This document shows, one piece after another, positions 8,282 through 16,932 of a stretch of DNA of 44,057 nucleotides (position 1 is the stretch's first letter; each line of letters begins with the position of its first letter). The stretch spans positions 1 through 44,057 of the forward strand of contig CALVBH010000105.1 of the NCBI GenBank assembly GCA_944325765.1, read 5' to 3'. A model generated the notes under the pieces. It did not search any database. It was not told the origin of the DNA and saw only the letters and a list, made by a program, of their open reading frames with translations. The stretch comes from an uncultured Bacteroidales bacterium (GTDB taxonomy: Bacteria; Bacteroidota; Bacteroidia; Bacteroidales; UBA932). The position numbers and the translations under genes were made by a program.

Positions 8282-9370
8282 TTACAGACTTTTTACGCAC
8301 CTTACAGATGCTGCGAACGATGTTTTCGGCACGGAAGATATTTCCAGATCAGCCGAACCGAAGTAAATCATCCTGATAAAAGCATTCTCGTCTCCCGGAT
8401 CAGCCCCGCCTACCCAGAATGCAGCATATTTGTTGGCGGAATCGTGGAATAAGCCTCCGGACGGCGATATGTTGGCAAAACCGCACGGAATTACCGACAG
8501 CCCGGACGAATTGGTTATCTTTATACCTGTGTATCTCCACATTTCATTGTCCTTTGAATTGAATTTGGCTTCCACCATCATTTTCCCGGCTATCTCCGGG
8601 AAATTCGAGAAGGCATCATCTTCGGAAAAAGCCTCTTCGCCGTCCCTTAAAGCATTGGCCAGATCAAGCCACGCATCCTTGTCCGGAAGTTCCCATCCGT
8701 CAGGGCAGGCCGTCAATGCTTCCTCGTAGGTGTAGTATCTTCCGAAAACGTCGGACATAGCCTCGCAGCCTTCGTATGGAATCCCGATTTTCTTGTCCGT
8801 ATCAGAACCGTCGTATGCCAGATTCTGTGTAAACCACCAGTAGTTTCCTGCCTGTACAGTCCCGTATGAAATACCGTTCCTGGAATCATTGACAGGTTCT
8901 CCGTAGTTCCCCGTGTACCCTGATTTAATGTCTATCAGCGTCAAATCAGGACGGACGGTAGTCACGTATGCCGTAGATGAAGACGAATAGTATCCTGATG
9001 CGTATGCCGTACAGCTTACGGTGAATGTCCCTATGGAATCCTTGGGAAGAATCAGAACTACCGGATTGCCATCCGTTATGGTATCGTTCTTTTCTTTCCA
9101 TGAAGCGCGGCAGTAATATCCGAAATCGCCGCCTTCCGGATGGTAAATTCCCGTCGGGTTGACGGTGATGGTGCCAGGTGTGTCCGACGTTACCCCCGCT
9201 GCATCGTCCGCGGTCCATTCATTCATATCCACATACGCATCCACCTCGAACCTGACCGAGCCTCCGAGAGAAGGCAGGGTTTCTGAACTCTCGTCCTTTT
9301 TGCAGGAGAAAAGGCAGAGAACCGCGGCTGCGGCTCCCATTACATACATTATGTTTCTCGAAACAGTCAT
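8282..9370 (-). CDS. FISUMP-domain lipoprotein
   Basis: A 362-residue secreted lipoprotein. The leader ends in a lipobox (LCLFSC, then KKDESS), so the mature protein is lipid-anchored. Residues about 40-135 look like a Big/Ig-type beta domain. The C-terminal half carries the Fibrobacter succinogenes major paralogous (FISUMP) domain: GNYWWFTQNLAYDGS, GRYYTYEEALTACPDGWELPD, FWVGG and the terminal SVRCVKSL. These proteins are surface or OM-associated in Bacteroidota, with no fixed activity. Only 17 bp separate it from lemA, so read-through into the lemA group is possible even though the function is unrelated. Confidence 0.88.
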   Translation of the reverse strand: MTVSRNIMYVMGAAAAVLCLFSCKKDESSETLPSLGGSVRFEVDAYVDMNEWTADDAAGVTSDTPGTITVNPTGIYHPEGGDFGYYCRASWKEKNDTITDGNPVVLILPKDSIGTFTVSCTAYASGYYSSSSTAYVTTVRPDLTLIDIKSGYTGNYGEPVNDSRNGISYGTVQAGNYWWFTQNLAYDGSDTDKKIGIPYEGCEAMSDVFGRYYTYEEALTACPDGWELPDKDAWLDLANALRDGEEAFSEDDAFSNFPEIAGKMMVEAKFNSKDNEMWRYTGIKITNSSGLSVIPCGFANISPSGGLFHDSANKYAAFWVGGADPGDENAFIRMIYFGSADLEISSVPKTSFAASVRCVKSL

Positions 9371-9438
9371 TTCCGTTACAGTTGTCTTGAAAGATTAAAA
9401 AAGTGTCTGGTTACCTGTTTGCCGGACCACGCAAATTG

Positions 9439-9446
9439 CAAATGTA
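9439..9446 (-). promoter_or_regulatory. -7 box for the FISUMP/lemA/TPM group
   Basis: On the minus strand the site reads TACATTTG, a full match to TAnnTTTG, 68 bp upstream of the ATG at 9370. A -33 TTG is not obvious. Confidence 0.45.
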
Positions 9447-9490
9447 CGAAAAAAATCCATAAATTCGCATTCAATAAAATTTCCGGCATT

Positions 9491-10546
9491 ATGAAAAAGA
9501 CAGTTGCAGCCACCTTTCTGTTCTGTATCCTTTTTTCGGCGTGTTCGCCGAGGCAGAAGTATGAAGGTATAACCGGTTTTGCGCAGGGAGGCGTATATTC
9601 CGTGAAACTGGATCTTGCAACCCGCGACGGGAAAATCCTCAGGGCGGCGGATGTCAGGGAAGGCATCGATTCTGTTCTCGAGAAGATAGACAATTCCGTT
9701 TCCGGGTATAACAGGGGCTCCATCCTGAGCCGTTTCAATGCCGGGGAAAAAGTCGTTCCCGATGAGGTGTTCACACAGCTGTACCGGCTGTCACGGAAAT
9801 ATTACGATATGACCGGAGGCAGTTTCGATGTCTCCTGCGCCCCGCTTTTCGACCTTTGGGGGTTCGGCTTCACTTCCGACTCGCTTCCGTCCGCGCAGAA
9901 AGTGCGCGAGGCGCTTGCCGGTACGGGTATGGACAGGCTGACCGACACCCTGGTGACAGATGCCGACGGGTTCGCTTCTTCCCGAATGATTCTTCTGAAA
10001 GACTCGGGAAGTCTTCCGGAACTGAATTTCAATGCCATCGCGCAGGGTTATTCGGCTGATCTCGTCGCTTCATATCTGCATTCTCTCGGAGTGGACGCAA
10101 TGCTCGTGGATGTGGGCGGAGAGATATATTGCGAAGGACTGAACCAGTCCGGAGAACCCTGGAGCATAGGCATAGACAGGCCTGTGGACGGGAACTACTC
10201 TCCGGGACAGGATATGCAGGGCATATTCAGAACAGGCCCGGAGCCGCGCGGGGTGGTCACTTCCGGAAATTACAGGAAATTCTATGTGCGTGACGGAAAG
10301 AAATACGCTCATACGATCGACCCCAGGACAGGCTATCCGGTCGAACATTCCCTGTTGAGTGCTACCGTCATTGCCGGAACGGCGACGGAAGCCGATGCGC
10401 TGGCCACTTACTGTATGGTCGCAGGCTTCGCGAAAGCCAGGGACTTCATAGAAAGCAGGGATGATCTTGAAGCCTGTCTGATTTATGAAGAGGCCGGACA
10501 GATGAAGACCTGGACATCTTCCGGACTTTCTCTGGAACTGCTTTGA
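9491..10546 (+). CDS. apbE: FAD:protein FMN transferase (ApbE)
   Basis: A 351-residue lipoprotein (lipobox LFSAC at residues about 15-19) of the ApbE family, which covalently attaches FMN from FAD to threonines of proteins such as NqrB/NqrC or RnfG/RnfD. Visible motifs are TGGSFDVSCAPLFDLWGFG, NFNAIAQGYSADLV, VDVGGEIYCEG, TSGNYRKFY, HTIDPRTGYPV and the metal-binding TEADALATYCMV. The length is normal. The ATG at 9491 is taken because the signal peptide starts there (MKKTVAAT). No target flavoprotein is encoded in the window. The 3' end converges on the comEC-like gene, 28 bp apart. Confidence 0.95.
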   Translation: MKKTVAATFLFCILFSACSPRQKYEGITGFAQGGVYSVKLDLATRDGKILRAADVREGIDSVLEKIDNSVSGYNRGSILSRFNAGEKVVPDEVFTQLYRLSRKYYDMTGGSFDVSCAPLFDLWGFGFTSDSLPSAQKVREALAGTGMDRLTDTLVTDADGFASSRMILLKDSGSLPELNFNAIAQGYSADLVASYLHSLGVDAMLVDVGGEIYCEGLNQSGEPWSIGIDRPVDGNYSPGQDMQGIFRTGPEPRGVVTSGNYRKFYVRDGKKYAHTIDPRTGYPVEHSLLSATVIAGTATEADALATYCMVAGFAKARDFIESRDDLEACLIYEEAGQMKTWTSSGLSLELL

Positions 10547-10574
10547 TTTTTCCTTTCCGAAATTCCCCGAGGGG

Positions 10575-11684
10575 TCAGGGCAGTGAGCATATCACCGCAA
10601 GGCTGAAAATCACGGCCTCGCAGCACCAGTCGATTCCCCTGATGAGAAACTCCGGACAAAGCCCCGCCCGATGGAGAAGGGCTGCCGCAAAAGCCACCGG
10701 CATCAGAGCCGAGGTCAGCGGGATGGCTATCAGATTGGTAATGATGAAGTAGACGGGTGCCGAGCCGAACAGCACCCATGCCAGAGGCCCCGTAAACGCC
10801 TGGCAGGATATAGACATGGCTGCACTGTTCCATATCTTTCTGATTACGGGCACGTCGGCAGGATACATATCCCTCAGATACGGATACAGGAAATAGATGC
10901 CGCACATTGCCAGATACGACAGCTGGAAACTTGCGGATGTGATTACGCCAGGATTCAGGGCGCACTGGACAGTCAGCCCGAAACACAGTATGTTTACGTT
11001 CCGTGCCCTGCGCCCCGACAACAGGGCAGTTTCCCTGAGTACGATGAACAGGAAGGCTCTGATGATGGAAGGAGACGAGCCGGTCATCACCGAATAGAAG
11101 AACGTCGATCCGACTATGACGGCAAATCTTGCCGCATCGGCTTTCCTAGACCGGCCGAGAATGGCCAGCAGTTTGGTGAGGATTACGTAAATCAGGGCCA
11201 GGTGCATTCCCGACAGGGCGAGGATGTGGGAGGCTCCGCTGTCCCTGAAGACCCTGTTGACTTCGGCAGGGACGTCGGATTTGTCCCCGGTTATCAGAGC
11301 CTTTATGAGTGCGTTGCTTCCATAGTCCTCCAGCGGCAGCGAATCTATGCCGGATTTCAGCCATACTGCGGCCGGGGCGGTGGCCTTTTCAGCCAGGCCG
11401 GGCTCTCCGGGTTCGGATACTTCACCTATCCTGTAGGTCGACCAGCAGAAAATGCCGCAGAAAAATACCGACAATATGACGGCCGCCTGCCGCGGCAATG
11501 CCGGGGTCTTCCGGCGGGCCAAAACGGCGGTTCCTGCCAGCGCAATGCTGCCCGCCGCCGAAACGGCGGCAGAGGCATAACATATTTCCGGATTGAAAAT
11601 CCCGATTCCGCAAAGGAAAATTCCGGTAACGGTACCGGCGCAGAATGGCAATGCGTACAGCACGGACTCCTTCCCCTCTACCAT
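10575..11684 (-). CDS. ComEC/Rec2-related membrane protein, short form
   Basis: A 369-residue polytopic membrane protein that keeps the ComEC competence (DNA-channel) domain core. The hallmark is ALITGDKSDVPAEV followed by FRDSGASHILALSGMHLAL, and SIIRAFLFIVL plus SASFQLSYLAMCGIYFLYP also fit. The C-terminal metallo-beta-lactamase domain is absent, and the segment before the hallmark (about 110 residues) is too short for a full OB/DUF4131 domain plus helices. The gene ends with a normal stop inside coding-quality sequence. It may be a natural short ComEC or a reduced homologue no longer used in DNA uptake. Confidence 0.85.
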   Translation of the reverse strand: MVEGKESVLYALPFCAGTVTGIFLCGIGIFNPEICYASAAVSAAGSIALAGTAVLARRKTPALPRQAAVILSVFFCGIFCWSTYRIGEVSEPGEPGLAEKATAPAAVWLKSGIDSLPLEDYGSNALIKALITGDKSDVPAEVNRVFRDSGASHILALSGMHLALIYVILTKLLAILGRSRKADAARFAVIVGSTFFYSVMTGSSPSIIRAFLFIVLRETALLSGRRARNVNILCFGLTVQCALNPGVITSASFQLSYLAMCGIYFLYPYLRDMYPADVPVIRKIWNSAAMSISCQAFTGPLAWVLFGSAPVYFIITNLIAIPLTSALMPVAFAAALLHRAGLCPEFLIRGIDWCCEAVIFSLAVICSLP

Positions 11685-11706
11685 TTCTTACGATTTTAAT
11701 GAATTT

Positions 11707-11738
11707 TTGCTAAAATACTCATTATTTTTATAACTTTG
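11707..11738 (+). promoter_or_regulatory. Promoter of ack-ptb-buk
   Basis: TTG at 11707-11709, a 21-bp spacer and TAACTTTG at 11731-11738 form a full Bacteroidota promoter, 35 bp before the ackA start codon. The surrounding 50 bp are AT-rich. Confidence 0.65.
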
Positions 11739-11773
11739 CATTGATTTGCGGAAAATTATTTAGTCTTTATAAT

Positions 11774-12988
11774 ATGATAATCCTTGTATTGAATTGCGGA
11801 AGTTCGTCCCTCAAGTATCAGCTTCTCGATATGAAGAGCGACGAAGTCTTCGACCTGATGGCCAAAGGTCTTGTCGAAAGAATCGGAATGGAAGCCGGAT
11901 GCATCAAGCACCAGACTGCCGGGAAAGAAAAGTATGTAAGGGAAATGCCTATTCCGGATCACACGGTGGGCATAAAAGTCGTTATGGATGCATTGCTGGA
12001 CAAGGAGTTCGGTGTCCTTTCCACCCTCGAAGACATCGAGGCAGTCGGGCATCGTGTGGTTCATGGCGGGGAGGAATTCTTCTGCAGCAAGCTTATAGAC
12101 GACGAGGTCATGGCGCAGATAGAGAAATGCTGCGATATCGCGCCTCTGCATAACCCTGCGAACCTGTTGGGAATCAAGGCTGTATCCGAGGTTCTGCCTA
12201 CTGTTCCGCAGGTCGCCGTGTTCGATACCGCTTTCCATCAGACGATGCCGGCATACGCCTATATGTACGCTCTTCCTTACGAATATTATGAAAAATACAG
12301 AATCCGCCGCTACGGGTTCCACGGCACCAGCCACAAGTTCGTTTCCGCCAAGGGAGCCAGATTCACCGGTCTCGACCTGGACAACTCTAAGATAATCACC
12401 TGTCATCTCGGCAACGGAAGTTCCATCACGGCCGTGGCAAACGGCAAGTCGATAGACACGTCCATGGGCTTTACTCCGCTCGAAGGCATCATCATGGGGA
12501 CCCGATGCGGAAACATCGACCCTGAAGTGGTCACTTACCTTCAGGAAAAGGAAAATCTTTCCGCGGAAGAAATCCACGCGGTGCTCAACAAGAAGAGCGG
12601 TTTTCTCGGCCTGTCCTGCATATCGTCCGATGCGCGGGATTTGAACGATGCAGCAAACGCCGGAGACAGGAAAGCGAAACTGACACTGAAAAAACTGGTT
12701 TACGACATTACGAAGTATATCGGCGCTTACGCTGCGGTGATGAACGGTGTGGATCTCATCGTCTTTACAGGCGGGATAGGGGAGAACAACAGCCGCCTGC
12801 GCCGCAGGGTGTGCGAAAATCTTTCGTATCTCGGACTGAAATTCGATTACGAGGCCAATGTGGCCACAGGGAAGGACACTCTGATTTCTCTTCCTGATTC
12901 CAAGGTCAAGGTAGCCGTCATAACCACGAACGAAGAGCTCGTCATAGCCCAGGATACCATGCATATAGTGAATGACAATAACCAATAA
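11774..12988 (+). CDS. ackA: Acetate kinase
   Basis: A 404-residue acetate kinase (ASKHA fold) that converts acetyl phosphate and ADP to acetate and ATP. Seen: the N-terminal NCGSSSLKYQLL (adenine/phosphate loop), AVGHRVVHGGE, AVFDTAFHQTMP, YRIRRYGFHGTSH, CHLGNGSSITAV, DTSMGFTPLEGIIMGTR, GLSCISSDARDLND and IVFTGGIGENN. The start at ATG 11774 gives the family-typical MIILVLNCG beginning. It is followed 12 bp later by the butyryltransferase gene and by butyrate kinase, so two acyl-phosphate kinases share one transcript behind a good promoter. Confidence 0.97.
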   Translation: MIILVLNCGSSSLKYQLLDMKSDEVFDLMAKGLVERIGMEAGCIKHQTAGKEKYVREMPIPDHTVGIKVVMDALLDKEFGVLSTLEDIEAVGHRVVHGGEEFFCSKLIDDEVMAQIEKCCDIAPLHNPANLLGIKAVSEVLPTVPQVAVFDTAFHQTMPAYAYMYALPYEYYEKYRIRRYGFHGTSHKFVSAKGARFTGLDLDNSKIITCHLGNGSSITAVANGKSIDTSMGFTPLEGIIMGTRCGNIDPEVVTYLQEKENLSAEEIHAVLNKKSGFLGLSCISSDARDLNDAANAGDRKAKLTLKKLVYDITKYIGAYAAVMNGVDLIVFTGGIGENNSRLRRRVCENLSYLGLKFDYEANVATGKDTLISLPDSKVKVAVITTNEELVIAQDTMHIVNDNNQ

Positions 12989-13000
12989 AACCTGTTAGAA

Positions 13001-13909
13001 ATGTTTACGAAATTCGAAGATATCTTTGCCGAACTTGCAGGCAGGGGTGCCAAAAAGAGAATGGTCGCAGCTTGGGCGGTGGACGGTCATACCATTGCCG
13101 CAGCCAGCAAGGCTGTCGACCTCGGAATGATAGACGCGACTCTGGTAGGTGACGAGAACCTTATCAGGGAGCAGTGCCAGAAAGACGGTATAGACGTGAA
13201 CAAGTTCACGGTTATCCATAATCCTTCGGAACTTCCCGCCGTGTCGCAGGCCGTCACGATGGTCAATCAGGGAATGGGGGATATTCTGATGAAGGGGCTC
13301 TGCAGTACGGACAAGTTTATGAGAGCCATACTGAACAAGGAAACCGGACTTCTGCCTCCAAAGGCCGTTCTTAGCCACGTTTCGGTAATCCAGAATCCGA
13401 ATTACCACAAGCTTATCTTCCTGAGCGATATGGCCGTGATACCTCTTCCTGACCTGTCCCAGAAGAAAGCTATGCTGAATTATCTGGTGAATACGGCACA
13501 TGCGATGGGCATAGCCTGCCCTAAGGTGGCTATCATCGCGGCTACCGAGCAGATGCTGGAGAAAATGCCGGCCTGCGTTGAGGCTGCCGTACTGGCCAAG
13601 AAAGTGGACCGCGGGGAAATCAAGGGCTGCATAGCCGACGGCCCTCTCGCACTCGACGTGGCCATAGATATGGAGTCTGTCGAAATCAAGCATCTCGTCA
13701 GCCCTGTGGCCGGTGATGCCGACTGTCTTCTGTTCCCGAACATCGAGTCTGCGAACGTATTCTACAAGACGAACTCCAAACTGGCTGCAGACGTGAAGCA
13801 GGCAGGCATGGTGGTGGGAGCCAAGGTTCCGTGCGTACTTTCGAGCCGTGCCGACAGTATAGATACGAAACTTAATTCCATAGCCATAGCTGCCATGGCT
13901 GCAAAATAA
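13001..13909 (+). CDS. ptb: Phosphate butyryltransferase
   Basis: A 302-residue phosphotransacylase that transfers the acyl group of butyryl-CoA to phosphate. Its length and pattern (AAWAVDGHTIAAASKAVDLG, DILMKGLCSTDKFMRAIL, LLSHVSV-like, FLSDMAVIPLPDL, ADGPLALDVAID, SPVAGDADCLLFPNIESANVFYK) fit Ptb rather than the longer Pta. The butyrate kinase gene starts 6 bp after its stop. As no separate Pta is in the cluster, it could also supply acetyl or branched-chain acyl phosphates to the two kinases; this is inference, because substrate range cannot be read from sequence. Confidence 0.9.
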   Translation: MFTKFEDIFAELAGRGAKKRMVAAWAVDGHTIAAASKAVDLGMIDATLVGDENLIREQCQKDGIDVNKFTVIHNPSELPAVSQAVTMVNQGMGDILMKGLCSTDKFMRAILNKETGLLPPKAVLSHVSVIQNPNYHKLIFLSDMAVIPLPDLSQKKAMLNYLVNTAHAMGIACPKVAIIAATEQMLEKMPACVEAAVLAKKVDRGEIKGCIADGPLALDVAIDMESVEIKHLVSPVAGDADCLLFPNIESANVFYKTNSKLAADVKQAGMVVGAKVPCVLSSRADSIDTKLNSIAIAAMAAK

Positions 13910-13915
13910 TCCGTC

Positions 13916-15016
13916 ATGTCGGGGAAGATTTTGGCATTGAATACCGGATCGACCTCTACCAAGATAGGATATTATGATTCAGGAAAGAAGGTGTTCGAGA
14001 AGAACATACTTCATGACCTGGAAATTTTATCCGGATTCGACTCTGTAATGGATCAGGAGTCCATGAGACTGACTACCATTACAGAGTTTCTTGGTTCTCG
14101 GGGGGTCCGTCTGGAAGATATCGATGTGATTATGGCCAGAGGCGGTCTCGTGACCCCGATCCAGACAGGTGTCTACGAGGTGACCGGGAGCCTGTCTTCG
14201 GCCTTGCGGGCCTGCAGGAACGGCGTTCATGCCTGCAACCTGTGCGGGCTCATCGCTGCTGAACTGGCTTCGGAAATTAACCGTATCCGGGCAGAGAAAG
14301 GCATGTCCGGTATCTGCAGGGCATATATTGCGGACCCTCCGATGGCAGATGAAATGCTCCCGGAAGCCAGAATAGGGGGAATTCCCGAGTTCCGCCGACG
14401 TCCGCTCTGCCACGCCTTGAATTCGCGTGCCGTTGTGCGCCATTATGCTGCGTCTAAAGGCTTGAAGGCCCGGGATGTCACGGCCATAGTCGCCCATATC
14501 GGCGGCGGTACGTCCGTGACTTTGCATCAGGATGGCAAAATAGTGGATACGAACGATGCGTTGGGAGGCGACGGACCCATAAGCACGGAAAGGGCCGGGA
14601 CTGTCCCGGCATTCCCTCTGATCGACATGTGTTTCAGCGGAAAATATACGCGTGACGAAGTGAAGCGCATCCTTGTGGGGCACGGAGGAGTCGTGGCCTA
14701 TTTCGGGACGAACGATTTCAAGTCCGTGGTCTCTCTGGCGGACTCCGGAGACGAGAGGGCGGCGATATTCCTGGAGGGTTTCTGCCTGGGTATCGCCAAG
14801 TATATTGCAGGCCTTTCTGCTGACGTCTGCGGAAAAGTCGATGTCATTATCCTGACGGGAGGCATTGCCTTCAATTCGGCATTGATGAGAAAAATTTCCG
14901 ACAGGGTCTCATTCATAGCCCCGGTGGAGATATATCCCGGAGGCAACGAGATGGATTCGCTCGCCGAGAACGGCTATGCAGTGCTTTCCGGTGAAATGCC
15001 GGTAAAATACTACTGA
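13916..15016 (+). CDS. buk: Butyrate kinase
   Basis: A 366-residue butyrate kinase of the acetokinase family that forms butyrate and ATP from butyryl phosphate. Diagnostic stretches are LALNTGSTSTKIGYY, VIMARGGLVTPIQTGVYEV, HACNLCGLIAAELA, AYIADPPMADEM, RRPLCHALNSRAVVRHYA, AHIGGGTSVTLHQDGKIVD, GPISTERAGTVP and LTGGIAFN. The length is typical. Last gene of the ack-ptb-buk unit; its TGA stop overlaps the stop of the opposing serine hydrolase by 7 bp. A branched-chain carboxylic acid kinase role is a possible alternative. Confidence 0.95.
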   Translation: MSGKILALNTGSTSTKIGYYDSGKKVFEKNILHDLEILSGFDSVMDQESMRLTTITEFLGSRGVRLEDIDVIMARGGLVTPIQTGVYEVTGSLSSALRACRNGVHACNLCGLIAAELASEINRIRAEKGMSGICRAYIADPPMADEMLPEARIGGIPEFRRRPLCHALNSRAVVRHYAASKGLKARDVTAIVAHIGGGTSVTLHQDGKIVDTNDALGGDGPISTERAGTVPAFPLIDMCFSGKYTRDEVKRILVGHGGVVAYFGTNDFKSVVSLADSGDERAAIFLEGFCLGIAKYIAGLSADVCGKVDVIILTGGIAFNSALMRKISDRVSFIAPVEIYPGGNEMDSLAENGYAVLSGEMPVKYY

Positions 15017-16317
15017 TTTCCAGCCGCACTGAACAAATCCGTCTCCGGAAGAAGTCCGCTGTATCTTGCCCTGCAGTTTCTGAACAGACTTTCGGTGTAT
15101 TTCGTGAATCCCGGCCCTTTCCAGGTGCTCGTGTTTGTAACCATTATCCAGCATTCTCCGTCCGGATAGTATTTTATAAGGGCGCTTGTACCTCCGAGGG
15201 TCCCTGTCCTGGTCCATTCCCCGTCGGGTCTGGTGTCGTTCCAGCCTAATGAAAACGTATCCGGATCGAAATATTCCGTCATGGCGGCAACGCTTTCCTC
15301 TGAAATTATGTCCCTGACTTCGGGCCTCCCGTCGATGGCGGCCACGAACCTGCACAATTCGGCGGGCGAGCCGCACCAGGCGCCGGCTCCGGACAGGGCA
15401 TGAATGTCATTGGCTCCGTAGCATCTTTCGACCATTCTCCCGCTCAGATTGTATTCTTCCCGGAGTTCCGAACCTGCGTGCATGTAGTATCTCGCCTCGT
15501 TCGGATATTTTTCCTCGTAGTAATTGTTTGCTATATGCATGTCGAGACATCCGGCAGGTTCCAGTATGTTTCCCCTGATATAGGTCTCGTAGTCGGTGCC
15601 GGTGACTTTTTCGATAATCATCGAAAGCAGCAGGTACCCGAAATTGGAATATCTCTGCCAGGTTCCGGGCTTGTAGCCGAGAGGCCTTGTGAGTACGCAT
15701 TTTACCAATGTTTCATGGTCGGGGGCATCATCCAGATGAAACTGTCTGATGATATCCTGAGTGGAAAACATCGGGTCGCCGCGGCTGCAGGTAAACCCGC
15801 CCTTGTGTCTGAGAAGCTGTTCAACGGTGATGTCGAGTTTGCTTTTTTCCCTGATGGAGGCCGTGAATACGGAGTCGTTAAGAATCCCTCTTTCGCCGAA
15901 TACGGTATCCTGCAGTGACAGCAGGCCCTCTTCCTGCAGGCGCATTATCCCTGTGGCTGTAATCAGTTTGGATACGGAGGCTATCCTGAGAATGTGGCCC
16001 GGCGTCATCAGTTCTCCTTTTTCTTCATCGGCGTAGCCGTACCCTTTGGCATATACCAGTGAATCGTTCCTCATAACCGCGAGCGATGCACCCTTGATTT
16101 CCCACCGTTTCAGAAAACGTTCGATGTCATTGTCCATTTTCTCCAGTTCCGGAATGTCGGACATGGCATTCGTAAGGGTGTCGTTCAGGGAAATGCCATG
16201 GTACTCTTTTTCAGGAGAGTTTTCAGCCTTGTCCTTGGATGACATCGGCAGGAAAATGGCCAGAAGCAGGCACAGAAGCAAGACGGGGGAAAGAATGACA
16301 AGCTTTTTCCTGCTCAT
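15010..16317 (-). CDS. Serine hydrolase of the beta-lactamase/PBP4*-like family
   Basis: A 435-residue exported or membrane-anchored class C beta-lactamase-like hydrolase. An N-terminal hydrophobic segment (residues 6-26) is followed by the catalytic set: SVSK (S114, K117), YSN (Y223, N225) and a late TGTLGGT (residues about 371-377) in place of the KTG box. VSKLITATGIMRLQEEGLLSLQD and PGTWQRYSNFGYLLLSMIIEKVTG are typical of the EstB/AmpH/Pab87 group. The natural substrate (peptidoglycan peptides, D-peptides or esters) is unknown, and antibiotic resistance should not be assumed. Its ATG overlaps the stop of the kinase-like gene (ATGA). Confidence 0.88.
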   Translation of the reverse strand: MSRKKLVILSPVLLLCLLLAIFLPMSSKDKAENSPEKEYHGISLNDTLTNAMSDIPELEKMDNDIERFLKRWEIKGASLAVMRNDSLVYAKGYGYADEEKGELMTPGHILRIASVSKLITATGIMRLQEEGLLSLQDTVFGERGILNDSVFTASIREKSKLDITVEQLLRHKGGFTCSRGDPMFSTQDIIRQFHLDDAPDHETLVKCVLTRPLGYKPGTWQRYSNFGYLLLSMIIEKVTGTDYETYIRGNILEPAGCLDMHIANNYYEEKYPNEARYYMHAGSELREEYNLSGRMVERCYGANDIHALSGAGAWCGSPAELCRFVAAIDGRPEVRDIISEESVAAMTEYFDPDTFSLGWNDTRPDGEWTRTGTLGGTSALIKYYPDGECWIMVTNTSTWKGPGFTKYTESLFRNCRARYSGLLPETDLFSAAGNQ

Positions 16318-16931
16318 TCTCCCTCCTTCAGTTTTCCCGCCCTACGGGCAAAGTCTATGATGTATTCCGCTGTCCCTTCGATTCCGAGAATGGATGAATC
16401 CACGCACAGGTCATAGTTCGAGGCTACGCCCCAGTTCCCGAAAGTGTAGTAGTTGTAGTACGTCTCCCTTTTCCTGTCGGTTTTTTCCATAAGGTCTTCT
16501 GCCTTTTCCCTGTTCAGGTTCATCCGTTCCATGATTCTTTTTATACGGATTTCCTCAGGGGCGGTGATGAAGACATCCACGGTACAGTCCATATCTCGGA
16601 GGATATAGTCGGCACATCTTCCGACAATAATCGCGGATTCCTTTTCGGCGGTTTCCCGGATTACGGAACTCTGGATCAGAAAGAGGTTTTCACCGTTCAG
16701 GAAATTCTTCCCCGATCCGAAAGGGGTGGCGAAAAATGAGGATACAGGGAAAAGATTCCGTTTTTCGTCTTTGATTTTGAATACGTCCGGACTGAATCCG
16801 CTCGACTCTGCGGCTTTCGTTATCAGTTCGTTGTCATATACGGGAATACCGAGTTTCTTGCCGAGGGCAAGCGCCACGAGTTTGCCTCCGCTGCCGAACT
16901 GGCGGCCGACATTTATGATTATCTTATCCAT
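16314..16931 (-). CDS. Cytidylate kinase-like family protein
   Basis: A 205-residue P-loop protein of the cytidylate-kinase-like family (Cytidylate_kin2). The P-loop is the divergent GRQFGSGGK (residues 9-17), followed by LALGKKLGIPVYDNELI, IIVGRCADYILRD (residues about 101-113), VFITAPEEIRIKRIMER and TDRKRETYYNYYTF with its arginine-rich lid. The true substrate is not established. It sits between the MATE gene (1-bp gap) and the serine hydrolase (4-bp overlap), so these three genes are surely co-translated, although no common pathway is apparent. Confidence 0.88.
   Translation of the reverse strand: MDKIIINVGRQFGSGGKLVALALGKKLGIPVYDNELITKAAESSGFSPDVFKIKDEKRNLFPVSSFFATPFGSGKNFLNGENLFLIQSSVIRETAEKESAIIVGRCADYILRDMDCTVDVFITAPEEIRIKRIMERMNLNREKAEDLMEKTDRKRETYYNYYTFGNWGVASNYDLCVDSSILGIEGTAEYIIDFARRAGKLKEGE
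16322..16328 (-). promoter_or_regulatory. Strong ribosome binding site of the serine hydrolase
   Basis: On the minus strand AAGGAGG lies 4 nt before the ATG at 16317, inside the end of the upstream kinase-like gene. Such consensus Shine-Dalgarno sites are uncommon in this phylum and support the chosen start. Confidence 0.5.
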
Positions 16932-16932
16932 T

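Noticed and set aside
11756..12985. A long minus-strand frame opposite acetate kinase (409 codons)
   Set aside because: Shadow frame: the plus strand encodes a textbook acetate kinase, and the minus frame shows no family pattern.
15010..16317. Antibiotic-inactivating beta-lactamase
   Set aside because: The SxxK and YxN motifs fit the wide serine hydrolase family, but the KTG box is altered and the protein has an EstB/PBP4*-like layout; no basis for a resistance claim.
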